From positions 619,719,348 to 619,783,347 of the forward strand of contig CM057342.1 in the NCBI GenBank assembly GCA_030015575.1: a stretch of 64,000 nt of DNA, written 5' to 3'. Of the stretch, positions 10,629 to 21,608 are shown one piece after another. The position numbers and the translations under genes were made by a program. Positions within the stretch are counted from its first letter, which is position 1. Each line of letters opens with the position of its first letter. The notes under the pieces were generated by a model. It had not been told where the DNA came from. It saw only the letters and a program-made list of their open reading frames with translations, and searched no databases. Source of the stretch: Agapanthus africanus (lineage: Eukaryota; Streptophyta; Magnoliopsida; Asparagales; Amaryllidaceae).

Positions 10629-12649
10629 TGTTGGCTATAGTGCCCTCACGGCAATTATTATAAACGCAGGCAGGTGATTATGATGATTGAGTGAGGACCT
10701 ATACCGGTAGAACAGTCTTACTCGAGATGATAGTATGCTATCTGGTTTGTCTTTATCATCATATACATATTGATAGAGCCCATAGGATTCTTGCTTGACT
10801 ACCAGCATTATGATGGCGATCATATACGTGGGAGCTGGTGGTCTATAAGCACATCCTTAAATGTCCCTAGTCGTTGGAGTATCGAGTATGGGCATCGATA
10901 CGCCAGTGTAGACTAGTGTATACTGATCGAGACCCCGACGAAGGGCGGTGGCCAGGTCTCACAAGCTATTGGTGTTAGTTTGTTCACCTAAGATAGTGTA
11001 CATGTGCTCATTGTGTTATGAGTACACTGGAAGGACTCGCCGGGAACATGCTAGTTAGTATTATACCTATTGTCAGATTGCAGTTCCCAGGTGACATGTG
11101 TACAGGTTAGTCTGTCGACCTGAGATCGTCATTTGTCTCGTGTGAGTTCCCACTGTGCTTTGATTACTACCCTACCATGACTCAAAGGAGTCATGCAAAC
11201 AGGTTTTAGTTGAGTACAGTCCTGAGCCATATGGAGGGAGTGATCAGATCGTCGGGGATTCTTCTCTCCCGGTATGGGGGTTGATGTCGCGTTTTGCACG
11301 AGTGGCCATCACTACAAATCCATAGCCATGGTGAACGAGAATTACCGATCCAGGATCGATAGTTTCTCAGGAGGTGATGGGTTTCATGCCGACACTAAAT
11401 GTCGCGTTGTTAGGGGTCTGACTTTATCCACCTCTTAGATTCGATATGCGATACCCTTAGACTAACAGACCGGACTGCACGGATATTGTCACTGTCAGGC
11501 TCAGTAGGGGTTTAGGATAAGTTTGCTCGTCGGCCACCCTTTCACTCAATACCTGGGTAGTCGTTACGTACAGCTAGTGCCCCTGACGTGCTTGTGGTTA
11601 AACCCATTGCCAGCGTATTAACGAGTCTTTAGAGTCCCACACAGAGGGTTTTCACGGCTCAGGCGATATGGTGTACATGAGGTATGTTGGTACATACAGG
11701 TGTTGATTAAATATGTGAACATGCTGCACAGACTTTAATCAGAAGGTTGATAATACTAGCGGCTTAGGATTAAGCCGGATTATTAAATCAGGTTTTGATT
11801 TAATAATTCACATATTTATTTATATATATATGTATTCTAGTATTATTGTTCACTATTCATTTTCTCTCTTGGTTATTCGTATTTTTGTACGAATACGCAT
11901 ATATGTATTTCGATAAATATATCGGGAAGTATTCCGTATTTATACGGAATAGCTTCTAGAAGGTGGCCACCTCATTATTGGATTTTCTTTTTAGAAAATC
12001 AAATAAGGAAATGAGGTGGAGGGGTGAGGTGGCATGAGCATGGGTCTTGGACATGTAAAGAGGCATGGGTCTTATTTTTTTATTGAAAAAATAAAAGAGA
12101 TATTTTTGTGTGCATTATTTTTGCATGAGAGAGAGAGAGAGGGCAACTACTAGTATTGGGGTGGACTTGGTCTTTTTCTTCACTAGCTCACTCTCTCATT
12201 CACCACTCACTTGAACACTTAGCCATTCTTGAGTTGCTCTTGCCATTGCTTCCCTACCTCCTTCATCTTCTATGGTTGCTCATTGAGCATATGAGATGAG
12301 AGAAAATTATATTGACACATTCTTACACCTCCACTCTCCATTGCTAGCAGCCTTGGAGCGTCGGTTGCCTCGTTTCGCGAGGCTAAAGCTTGCGTCGTTT
12401 CCCTCAGGTGGATCATCGTAGATGGAGGAAGACCGGCAACCAAACTTGTTCAAGGAGCCACTAGGAGCTTGGAATGAAGACCGAAGGACACGGATCAACT
12501 CGGTATAACCATTCTAACTTCTTTATAAAGCTTGATAGTTTAGGTTTTAAGGTAGATCCAGGTATCGGGTAATGGTAGCGCCTGTTCAGTAAATTTTTGT
12601 TCCGCATTTGGCCACGGTTTGATGGCCGGGGCGCTGCCGTAACCCAACA
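10629..12649 (+). repeat. 5' LTR of NA-1
   Basis: The LTR is 2,021 bp long and collinear with 18392-20407, with scattered differences of a few percent by eye. It contains a stem-loop (CGGCTTA/TAAGCCG near 11760-11778), a TATA-like AT tract near 11820, a GA-rich tract (12125-12142) and a pyrimidine-rich leader. Short ORFs in it are not genes. Confidence 0.9.
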
Positions 12650-12667
12650 TGGTATCAGAGCCACCCT
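12650..12667 (+). other. Primer binding site (initiator-Met tRNA) of NA-1
   Basis: TGGTATCAGAGCCACCC starts immediately after the LTR's terminal CA. It matches the complement of the 3' end of plant initiator methionine tRNA. Confidence 0.9.
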
Positions 12668-13776
12668 TTAAACCCTTAGCTAGCTAGTTTAGACAATGTT
12701 AAAATATCGAAATCGGAACAACCCGAAAATGATGCACTGCAGATTCCACTCTATGTCAATTTTCAAAGTGTTCAAAATTTTTTTAAACAACTGCAGAAGA
12801 CTACTGACATGACCACTAGACCACACCCCAATTACGAGCCAATTCCACCCAAATTGACGCGAGCACATTGCTCAAAAATACGAGCTGGCCGGTCCAATTT
12901 TGGATTCTAGGCTTGAAATTTTTGGTGTGGTCTAGTCTCTGGAATATTGGTGCAGTGGTATTGTTTGTTTTGCCCATTTTGGATATTATGTTATCTGTTG
13001 TTCACGGGCAATTCGGGGTGTTTCGAAGTCGATATTTTAACACTGTTTAAATGTTTATCAGTACATGCATTACTATCTGCGATCGTGAATGTAATTAGAT
13101 CGGTACAACTCGTCTAATTGCAATATGTTCTTTTAGACGGGTTTGCGAACGTAGCATTCACGTTGATGTTCTGTGTTGTGCTGTGCTGTGGTTGGATCGT
13201 CGTGGTGGATAGCTATGGTGCAATGTTAGTAAAGTTTAGTTTCATTTGTACATTTCATAATGCGGGGCGAGCGTCCGATATGTGGAATGCCGTCACTACC
13301 AGTTTGTATAATATTTGTTTGGGGCATGACCGGGTTGAGGTTGATGTCACCCTTGTATATTATTTTCTTTTCTGTACTAGGATTACCCCACGGTGGAGTG
13401 CACGAATAGCCGGGTTCTAGAGGGCAACGGGTCCTCATCTCATGGCATTGAGACCGAGGGGATCTTACTCTAGAATTGGCAGGCTATTCGCCGCACTCGT
13501 AGGGGGTACAGGTTGACCCACGGAGGGGTGCCCAAGTTACCAGATTCCGTGAAGTGCAAGGTGGCCCATTCACGTTGTTGAAGGGGTTGCCTCGTTTCTG
13601 GTTTTGGCGGGTAACTTGCCGCGCTCATAAGGGTCTAGGTTTTATTGCACAGGCTATCCATACGACATGGAACGTTGGGTCTCATTTGTGGCTCAAGTGA
13701 AACCCGGGGTTCCAAGATTATCCATCATTCTGTGTTTCTTCTGTGATGTTGCTTTATATCATGCCTGGGACGATTG

Positions 13777-13777
<1 letters not shown>

Positions 13778-13813
<36 letters not shown>

Positions 13814-13834
13814 GACACACACACACACACACAC
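13778..13834. repeat. (TA)n and (CA)n microsatellites
   Basis: A TA tract (about 13778-13806) is followed by ten CA units (13815-13834) in the leader of NA-1. The leader at 28630-28650 has only a short TA run at the same place. Confidence 0.9.
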
Positions 13835-13851
13835 TAGTAGATGTTGTATAT

Positions 13852-13905
13852 GTTTTGCACCCGCGCTAGTCCAGTCCCCGCTCTGTCGTTAGTTAAGTAA
13901 CCTAA
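13852..13905 (+). other. Conserved leader island
   Basis: GCACCCGCGCTAGTCCAG, followed by CCCGCTCT and GTTAGTTAAGTAACC, is nearly unchanged here, at 28665-28713 and, reversed, at 52740-52790, while flanking sequence has diverged. The role is unknown; it may act in RNA folding or packaging. Confidence 0.6.
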
Positions 13906-14094
13906 CGGGTGATCACGGGACCCAGTGGTGAATGCGGATGGCATATACATACATTTTATTTTCGTTCTTTTTTGGTGTGATTAATTGATGGGACCTGCAT
14001 TGATTCTTATCAATGAAAGGATAAAACAAACCTATATATGATGTTGTTGGATCCAAGTTTTTTTTAAAAAAAACTGACATTACAGACGTTCTCT

Positions 14095-14345
14095 TTTGCT
14101 TTGCACAGTGGTATTCGGTTATGAATATCCAGCACCTCATTCGACGAGGAAAAGGACGAGATCCCTTCATCGGGAGTGACCCGTTGGGCAGAAGTTTGCG
14201 TCAATGTAATAACTTTATTATAGTCGATTCATTTTGCTTTGCATCTTGGTATTCAGTTTGGAATATCCTGCACCTCATTGGACGAGGAAAGAGCCGAGAT
14301 CCCTTCACCGGGAGTGACCTCTTTAGCAAAAGTTTTTCGCCACTA
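14095..14345 (+). repeat. Two-copy leader block of NA-1
   Basis: Two copies of about 136 bp share TTTTGCTTTGCA, GAATATCC, GACGAGGAAA and GAGATCCCTTCA plus CGGGAGTGACC. The same duplication is found at 28892-29170 and, reversed, at 52318-52560. Confidence 0.8.
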
Positions 14346-15081
14346 TATATATATTTGTAAAACCACTTGGATTCCTTCAACGATATCATCTTCATTACGT
14401 TAAATGTTTTTTTGCCAAAAACCAGCCGTAGCCTTCCTTCATTTCAGATTAGTATTGCTTAGTATTCGTGCTACGTATGTCGTTGCTATTCGCCGAGACG
14501 TAGTGTGCGGTAGCTCTGTAATACTTTTTTGTCGCATGGACATGTGGATTGGTTAGGACGGTCGTGCGACTTTGTTGATTATTCGTCAAAGGTCGTGCGG
14601 GTGGGTTTAACGCAATCAAGATAATGACGGGTTGAACTTGACTAGGACCTTTTGATTTGTTGATTATTCATCAAGGTCACTTGAGTCCTAGGGTAAAAAT
14701 CACATCGGGAGTTTCAAACATACAGCAAACTTGCCAGGTTTACGCATACCTTCTGGAGTGTGGTAACTTGAGTGGCTTTCGTCAAGTTATCATGTGATGA
14801 TAGTTGGATCCCGATTCCCACTAATGAGTAGCATTACTCCTCGGGTGATTCCGACTAATTATCCTTTTGGGTTTGGAGGATAATTCGAGGAAAGAGTGGG
14901 AGCCATCCTGATTAGATAAAGTGATTAACCATTATGATCTAGGTTAGAGTGCACGCTGAGTGTTTCTTTTCTCTCGCTTTTTGGCAGCGACCATGGCCCG
15001 ACCCTTGACTAAAACTCATGAACCTAATTAACCGAACCTTCTTAAAACACTTTGGCTTTTGGAATATCACGGTGTCATATA

Positions 15082-15880
15082 TATCATTGCCACTTCTATA
15101 TCACTTTTGCACTTCTCCAGAACACCCCGTATCACTACGAACATCCACTTCCATTGGATAAATCCATCATATAGTTACATACGAACTCGAAGGAATTTGT
15201 TCCAGATTCGAGGATGGATTCTGGTTCTAGAGAGAATGAATAAGATTATTCGGTTGTCTTTTCCCTTTACCTTCTCTCAGGTTGTGAGGGCTCCTAAGAT
15301 TAGGGGAGGGTACACCTATTGAGCTTATTGGATAGTCTTCCTCAAGACCATAGGCAGGTGTCGAACGGTAGGAAAGGAAGAAAACCAATTAAGTCTAAGT
15401 GTGGTGTACAGAAGGTAATAAGTAAAGACATATAAAGTGATTAGATTAGGGGGCAAAGAAAATTGCGACCACCATCATTCACAACAAAACCGTGTATACC
15501 CCTGCCACTCCCACATCCACTTTGGATTTCTCCAGAACACTCCGTATCACTACGGATATCGACTCCAATTGGATATACCATCGTATAGTTAGATACGAAC
15601 TCGAAGGAATTCGTTCCAGATTCGAGGATGGTTTCCGGTTCAGGAGAAATAGAATAGGATTATTCAAATGTCTTTTCCCATTACCTTCTCTCAGGTTGTG
15701 TAGGCTCCTAGGATTAGGAGAGTACACCTATTACGCTTATTGGATAGTCTTCTTCCAAACCTTAGGCTGGTACCGAATGGTAGGGAAGGAAGAAAACCAA
15801 TTAGCCTAAAGAAGGTGTACAGAAGGTAATAAGTAAAGACATAATAAAGGGATTGGAGTGAGGGCAGGTAAGTATATGGT
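15082..15880 (+). repeat. Duplicated 0.4-kb module in place of gag (NA-1)
   Basis: Two diverged copies (about 15082-15497 and 15498-15880) are 416 bp apart at the landmark CTCCAGAACACnCCGTATCAC. Both contain ATACGAACTCGAAGGAAT and GGAAGAAAACCAATTA. They sit between the leader and the protease remnant, where copia-4 has gag (61304-62134), but I see no similarity to that gag. The same pair of modules occurs reversed in NA-2 (about 50810-51640). Confidence 0.75.
15492..15809 (+). CDS. Hypothetical 105-aa ORF in the NA-1 module
   Basis: The ORF lies in the second copy of the module. It is Arg- and aromatic-rich and ends YTYYAYWIVFFQT, then a short basic-acidic tail NQLA. NA-2 has an ORF of the same length (51284-51601, minus) with the same C-terminal pattern, but in the other copy of its module. 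The first copy in NA-1 reads the same way with one stop. I recognise no domain. The openness could be chance, and no start-site evidence supports translation. Confidence 0.2.
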   Translation: MYTPATPTSTLDFSRTLRITTDIDSNWIYHRIVRYELEGIRSRFEDGFRFRRNRIGLFKCLFPLPSLRLCRLLGLGEYTYYAYWIVFFQTLGWYRMVGKEENQLA

Positions 15881-15989
15881 TACTGTCATGAATCAGGATA
15901 GCTGAAAGGCATTACTAGGAATACCCGGTTACCCCTTTTGAAACATTTTCATGTTTCAGTTTCACTGTGCGATGTTAATTGAAAACTGT

Positions 15990-18340
15990 TTTCCCGACAG
16001 GAATCTAACTCCAGGGTATGTGTTTACCGGATCAGTTTCTCACATCTGTATGCTATTACGGATGGTGAGTGGGAGTAAGATATTGGGAATTAGGTGATTA
16101 GATCCTCATTATATCGGAATTCGTTGTAATTGGTGATATTTGAGGAAATCATCTGGGTTTTTGCCGGATGGCAAATATTTGGTTTTGAATATCCGTTATT
16201 ATGCACCAATTTCAAACTGATATATCTGTACATTTATTTTATAAAGTGAGATATAACTTTTTGATATTATGTCTGTGAAATTTACCTATATCAGTTGGTG
16301 ATTAGGTAAGGTGCATTCAACAGCGGCGTAATTCTTTTTAACCATAGTACAGTTTTTCAATCTACGACGCACAAGGTTTTGAGTTATTAAACTCAGTGGA
16401 CTTATACAAAGTATTGTATGTTGTCCGGTGTCTATTAGGACAATGGGGTTTGTACTCGTACTATATTAAGTTTACTCATGACTTCTCTAATTTTATACAG
16501 GTATTTCGTTGAAATGCGAGGTCCAGATATTGAGAAGTTATAGGTATAAGAATAAAGTAGAGAATCATTTGTTGGAAGTACCAGGATTCTTCGAGGAAGT
16601 CAAAGATTTAGATACTTGTGTTTGGTATTTCGTTGATAGTAATGGTTTTGAGAACTTGCTTCTCTTTCGGGTTACTCATATACGGATGCACTCCTAGTTG
16701 AGTAATGCTGTATGGCCTCTTTCCTTTTGGTTGATATGCACTGGAGATAGCTGCAAGATTTTGAATCTGGTTCCAATTAAATTAGTGCTTTTATTTCTAT
16801 ATTAGATATATATAGAATCAATTTATATCTTAACGATGTTAAGGTATAGGGAGTTGTCCGGCTGATGCTTAAAACCAGAATCTGGATAAACTCAAGGCAC
16901 GTTTCAGTAATGGTTGTTTGTGGGTTATCCCGGGCTTTGACGAGGGTTAACTTTCTACCATCAGGAAGATCAATAATTATATTATTCTTGACTCGCCACA
17001 GTTTTACTAAAATGAATTTTTAGAAAAAAAGTGGGAGTATGGTAGAACTAGAAGTGATTCTAGAACCATAAACGATTACTAAAGATTTAATAGAACCTAA
17101 GAATTCAATTGGTTTCGACGTTCCATTAGCCACTCCACAGATTTTGGTGGGTAACCTCAGGCACCCGAGAGGTACTTCGGTCTTCTCAGAGACGGTGACA
17201 GGGAGGTTCTTGTTTACCCATACTTGCCACTGCTGCTGTTCTAGACTATGAGACCCGGCAGGAGGATGAGTATAGCGTTGTTCTAAACCAGCTTTAGAAG
17301 TGCACGTGTATATGACTCTGCTAGAGGGTTGTTGTAGTCAGTGGGAGCAGCGGAAGCATAGTGGGCAAGTAGCTTATGTCTATTTATAGACTAAAGCAGG
17401 TATAGCAGAAATAGATCATGTGTTTTTGATGTGACAGTTATAGGTCTTGACTTCATCAGAATAGGAGATGGATCTGGTAAGAAGGTAGTAAAGAGAGATG
17501 TCCAGCTATTTGGGATGACATGCACTTGATAGGAAGAGATATTCCTATACTACGATCGGTTATACTGTGGTTGTCATAAAGTTGTTTCTCCACATAGGAT
17601 ATGGATATAATATCAGGATTTCTGGTTACTAGATCTATAGTTTTAGATCTAGATTTGGGATGTATCCCAATCTGGGTACTTTGACATTATTCTAAAGGGA
17701 TTTTAGAATGGACGACTCCTGGCATGGTGGTGTACCTGCAAGTGATGGAGTCATTTTCTCTAAAGGTGTCTTACAGACTAAAGGGGAGAGGGATCTACAT
17801 GATTAGCATATCACTTGCTTAGGCAATTGAGTTAATCATGAAATATCAAGTACCACACCAGATGTTGTTTTTGCACTAGCTGCAATAAGCAGATATATTA
17901 ATCCAATCCTGGAGAAACGTTGGGAAGCACTTTATGAACATAAATGGATGTTCTAAAGATATGGTAATGGTAGCCTCCTGAAGGAGACGGTTATCATTTC
18001 AGGCTTCCAAGGTGACCTGGATGACAGAGTGACAGTCAGAGCTATAGTTTTTCTCTCTTCTGAGGGACAGTATGTTGGACAGGTGGTCCAAACGGATACT
18101 GAGGAATGACATGTGGAGTTCATTTGTGAACTGGGTCCCATCAGATATCCAGACAAATTCTAAGACATGTATTGCTCATTTCGGGAGATAGCCTTCTCCG
18201 CGAAGTTGAGATATAGGGAGATACAGAAAGAAACATAGGAGCGGATCCACTCACTGAGGTTATTTCTCGAACGCAATAGTTTCGCAAACGGTCTTTATGA
18301 AACTGATTAGTAGAGAAGTTGGGTGTTCGGTATTACACGA
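15990..18340 (+). pseudogene. Decayed protease, RT and RNase H of NA-1
   Basis: Nucleotide landmarks align in order with the copia pol genes elsewhere in the window. Near 16014-16050 the protease active-site region is recognisable, but the Asp codon GAT is TTT and one base is added. The part between protease and RT (16100-17200) is too decayed to assign. Near 17330-17420 is the RT stretch before the active site (AGTGGGAGCAGCGGAAGC, CTAAAGCAGG). The YVDD codons at about 17507-17520 read CTATTTGGGATGAC, with an extra base. RNase H similarity runs from about 17820 to 18270 (GGGACAGTATGTTGG, GCGGATCCACTCA). No frame stays open beyond about 70 codons. Confidence 0.75.
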
Positions 18341-18381
18341 GTTATGAGTATGCGATACCGCAATAATTGGCTTTAAGTGCA

Positions 18382-18391
18382 TGTGGGAGAT
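18382..18391 (+). other. Polypurine tract of NA-1
   Basis: TGTGGGAGAT lies immediately before the 3' LTR start TGTTGG. It would prime plus-strand synthesis. Confidence 0.85.
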
Positions 18392-20407
18392 TGTTGGCTA
18401 TCGTGCCATCAAGGCAATTATTATAGTCGCGGGCAGGTGATTATGATGATTGAGTGAGGACCTATACCGGTAGAATAGTTTTACTCGAGATGATAGTATC
18501 TATCTGGTTTGACTTTATCATCATGTACATGTTGATAGAGCCCATAGGATTCTTGCTTGACTACCAGTATTATGATGGCGATTATATACATGGGAGCTGA
18601 GGGTCTATAAGCACATCCTTAAACGTCCCTAGTCGTGGGAGTATCGAGACTGGGCATCGATACTCTAGTGTATTCTAGTGTATACTGATCAAGACCCCGA
18701 CGAGGGGCGGTGGCTAGGTCTCACAAGCCATTGGTGTTAGTTTGTTTACCTAAGATAGTGTACAGGTGCTCATTGGGTTATGAGTACACTGGACGGACTC
18801 GTCGGGAACGTGCTAGTTGGTATTATACCTATTGTCAGATAGCAGTTCCCAGGTGACATGTGTACAGGTTAGTCTGTCGACCTGAGATCGTCATTTGTCT
18901 CGTGTGAGTTACCACTGTGCTTTGATTACTACCTTACCACGACTCAAAGTAGTCGTGCAAACAGGTTGTAGTTGGGTACAGTCCCGAGCCACATTGAAGC
19001 AGTGATCGGATCGTCGGGGATTCGTCTCTCCCGGTATTGGGGGTTGAGGTCGCGTTGTGCACAGGTGGCCATCGCCACAAATCCACGGCCATGGTGGACG
19101 AGAATTACCGATCCAGGATCGATAGTTTCTCAGGAGGTGATTGGTTTCATGCCGACACTAAATGTCGCATTGTTAGGGGTCTGACTTTATCCACCCCCTA
19201 GATTCGATATCCGATACTCTTAGACGAACAGACCGGACTGTACGGATATTGTCACTGTCAGGCTCAGTAGGGGTTCAGGATGAGTTTGCTCGTTGGCCCC
19301 CCTTTCGCTCAATACCTGGGTAGTCGTTACATATAGCTAGTGTCGCTGACGTGCTTGTGGTTAAACCCACTGCCACCGTATTGACGAGTCTTTAGAGTCC
19401 CACACAGAGGGTTTTCATGGCTTAGGCGATATGGTGTACATGAGGTATGTTGGAACATACAGGTGTCCGATTAAATATGTGCACTTGCTGCGCAGATTTT
19501 AATCGGACGGTTGATAATACTAGCGGCTTAGGATTAAGCCGGATTATTAAATCAGGTTTTGATTTAATAATTCACATATTTATTTATATATATGTATTCT
19601 AGTATTATTGTTCACCATTCATTTTCTCTCTTGGCTATTCGTATTTTTGTACGATACGCGTATATGTATTTCGATAATGTATCGGGAAGTATTCCGTATT
19701 TATACGGAATAGCTTCTAGAAGGTGGCCACCTCATTATTGGATTTTCTTTTTAGAAAATCAAATAAGGAAATGAGGTGGAGAGGTGAGGTGGCATGAGCA
19801 TGGGTCTTGGACATGTAGAGAGGCATGTGTCTTATTTTTTTATTGGAAAAAGAAAAGAGATATTTTTGTGTGCATTATTTTTGCATGAGAGAGAGAGAGG
19901 GCAGCCACTAGTATTGGGGTGGACTTGGTCTTTTTCTTCAATAGCCCACTCTCTCATTCACCATTCACTTCAACACTTAGCCATTCTTGAGTTGCTCATG
20001 CCATTTCTTCCTCACCTTCTTCATCTTCTATGGTTGCCCATTGAGCATATGAGTTGAGAGAAAATTATAGTGACACATTCTTACACCTCCACTCTCCATT
20101 GCTAGCAGCCTTGGAGCGTCGGTTGCATCGTTTCGGGAGGCTGAAGCATGCGCCGTTTTCCTCTGGTGGATCATCGTAGATGGAGGAAGACCAGCAAACA
20201 AACTTGTTCAAAGAGCCACTAGGAGCTTGGAATGAAGACCGAAGGACACAGATCAACTCGATATAACCATTCTAACTTCTTTATAAAGCGTGCTAGTTTA
20301 GGGTTTAAGGTAGATCCGGGTATCGGGTAATGGTAGCGCCAGTTCAGTAAATTTTTGTTCCTCATTTGGCCATGGTTTGATGGCCGGGACGCTGCCGTAA
20401 CTCAACA
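18392..20407 (+). repeat. 3' LTR of NA-1
   Basis: The LTR is 2,016 bp, begins TGTTGGCTAT, ends CAACA, and is followed by the ATGAC duplication. It is collinear with the 5' LTR. Confidence 0.9.
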
Positions 20408-20412
20408 ATGAC
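20408..20412. other. Target site duplication ATGAC, right copy
   Basis: It matches 10624-10628 and defines the right end of NA-1. Confidence 0.9.
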
Positions 20413-20605
20413 GCATCGCCCCAAATACGGTGACATGCTCTCTTGAGATCTATATTGCAATCGAAGTCCTAACGGTGAAGGTTGCAACTTAAGTCTCACT
20501 GGCTACATAGCTACTCCAGCGATGAAGCCACCCCCAAAACCCACCGGCAAGTAGGTGCGTCACCTGCGACAAAGCTACTTTCGAGAGTTTCACCATAAAA
20601 AAATA

Positions 20606-20840
20606 GTATGTCCACAAGCAAAATGGGCACAGATGAAAACCCGAAAGGGCACCGTGAGTAAAAACAGCAGGACTGCCGGCGAGTTTGTGAAAACACGAAA
20701 GGGCCATCTTGTTTTAAAAAAAGAGACGGTATGTCCACAAGCAAAATAGGTACGGATGAAAATCCGAAAAGGCACTGTGAGTAAAAACAACAGGACTGCC
20801 GGTGAGTTGTAAAAACCAGAATAGGGCGCAAACTCGTAAA
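20606..20840 (+). repeat. 123-bp tandem repeat, two copies
   Basis: The copies start at 20606 and 20729 and share GTATGTCCACAAGCAAAAT and ACAGGACTGCCGG. Opposite-strand ORFs here simply follow the repeat. Confidence 0.85.
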
Positions 20841-20863
20841 ATAAAAAAATTTATGTGCACTTG

Positions 20864-21373
20864 CAAGGTCCGCTCGACCTTGTGGGGAGAAAATACCTGC
20901 GTGAGATCCTTACGACTCACAAAGGAGAAAAACACTTAAGAGTCCTCATGATTCCTAAGGAGAAATTACACTTACGGGATCCTTACGACCCGTAAGGAGA
21001 ATTCCCCTTATGAGACCCTCACGGCTCATAAGATTCAAAAGCCTTAAGCTACAGGGATATGAACCTATTCATAAGCCGTCGTATCCCCTAATTTATCCTA
21101 CAGGCGGTCCAATATTGACCCTTGTATACAATCCACGGGCACGAATAAACATTCCCCCACCAAGTCCACCAACGACGAGAAATATCCCCGTATGGTGAAC
21201 GACACTTGTAAGTCCTCTCGACTTATAGGGAGAAAACATTCTTGTAAGATCCTTACGACTTACAAGAGTAAATACACTTAGGAATCCCTACGATTCCTAA
21301 GGAGAAAGTACACCTACGAGGTCCTCACGACTTGTAGGGAGAAATACCTTTATGAGACCCTTACGGATCATAA
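20864..21373. repeat. Array of ten hairpin units with changing stems
   Basis: There are two groups of five units, 20864-21032 and 21205-21373, spaced about 35 bp. Each unit has a 5-10 bp inverted repeat around a conserved core TCCTTACGA or TCCTCACGA, and is usually followed by GGAGAAA. Examples are CTTACGGG/CCCGTAAG (20971-20996), CTTATGAG/CTCATAAG (21008-21032), CTTGTAAG/CTTACAAG (21241-21266) and CTTAGGAATC/GATTCCTAAG (21277-21301). The stems differ between units but stay complementary within them. Each group ends in a CAAAAGCCTTA motif, so the groups are copies of one another. Confidence 0.85.
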
Positions 21374-21440
21374 TCAAAAGCCTTAGTCGACAGATCCTAA
21401 CCCTGTTTGCTAAGCCTCCTTTGTTCAAATCAGTAAAGGT

Positions 21441-21608
21441 AAATGATGAGTCGCTCCTGGCAATATTCCAGTCGTAGCGATGCTAATGCCTAAACATGTG
21501 TCAAACTCCAAGTCCTTTCACGGCAAATGATGATTCGCTCCTGGAAATATTCTAGTCGTAGCGATGCTGATGCTAAGGTTGGTATCAAATTCCAAACTCG
21601 CAATAAAA
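21441..21608 (+). repeat. 84-bp tandem repeat, two copies
   Basis: The copies start at 21441 and 21525 and share AAATGATGA, TCGCTCCTGG, AATATTC and AGTCGTAGCGATGCT. Confidence 0.85.

Larger units (their letters stand above)
12668..15058 (+). other. Long noncoding leader of NA-1
   Basis: The 2.4 kb after the PBS lies where an untranslated leader precedes gag. It is collinear with leaders at 27345-30000 and, reversed, 51650-53960. It holds a diverged duplication near 13380-13640 (two blocks with CCACGGnGGnGTGC and Cys-free GC-rich text), a conserved island (13852-13905), a two-copy block (14095-14345) and a conserved stretch with GTGCGGGTGGGTTTAA (about 14593-14640). It ends near a CT-rich tract before GGCAGCGACCATGG. 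No credible protein is encoded. Confidence 0.7.
10629..20407 (+). mobile_element. NA-1: non-autonomous Angela-like copia element
   Basis: It is a complete insertion of 9,779 bp: LTR 10629-12649, PBS 12650, PPT 18382-18391, LTR 18392-20407, flanked by ATGAC on both sides. The LTRs start TGTTGGCTAT and end CA. The internal 5.7 kb has no long ORF. It can still be aligned by eye, in order, with leader, protease, RT and RNase H of the copia elements at 25230 and 58871, but catalytic codons are gone and gag is replaced by a duplicated 0.4 kb module. The same layout and lesions recur in NA-2. Confidence 0.9.

Noticed and set aside
12650..12667. tRNA gene
   Set aside because: The TGGTATCAGAGCC sequences here, at 27332 and at 53961 are primer binding sites adjoining LTRs, without tRNA structure around them.
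20489..20935. Overlapping minus-strand ORFs of 66-106 codons
   Set aside because: They lie over the 123-bp repeat and repeat the same peptide; 123 is a multiple of three.
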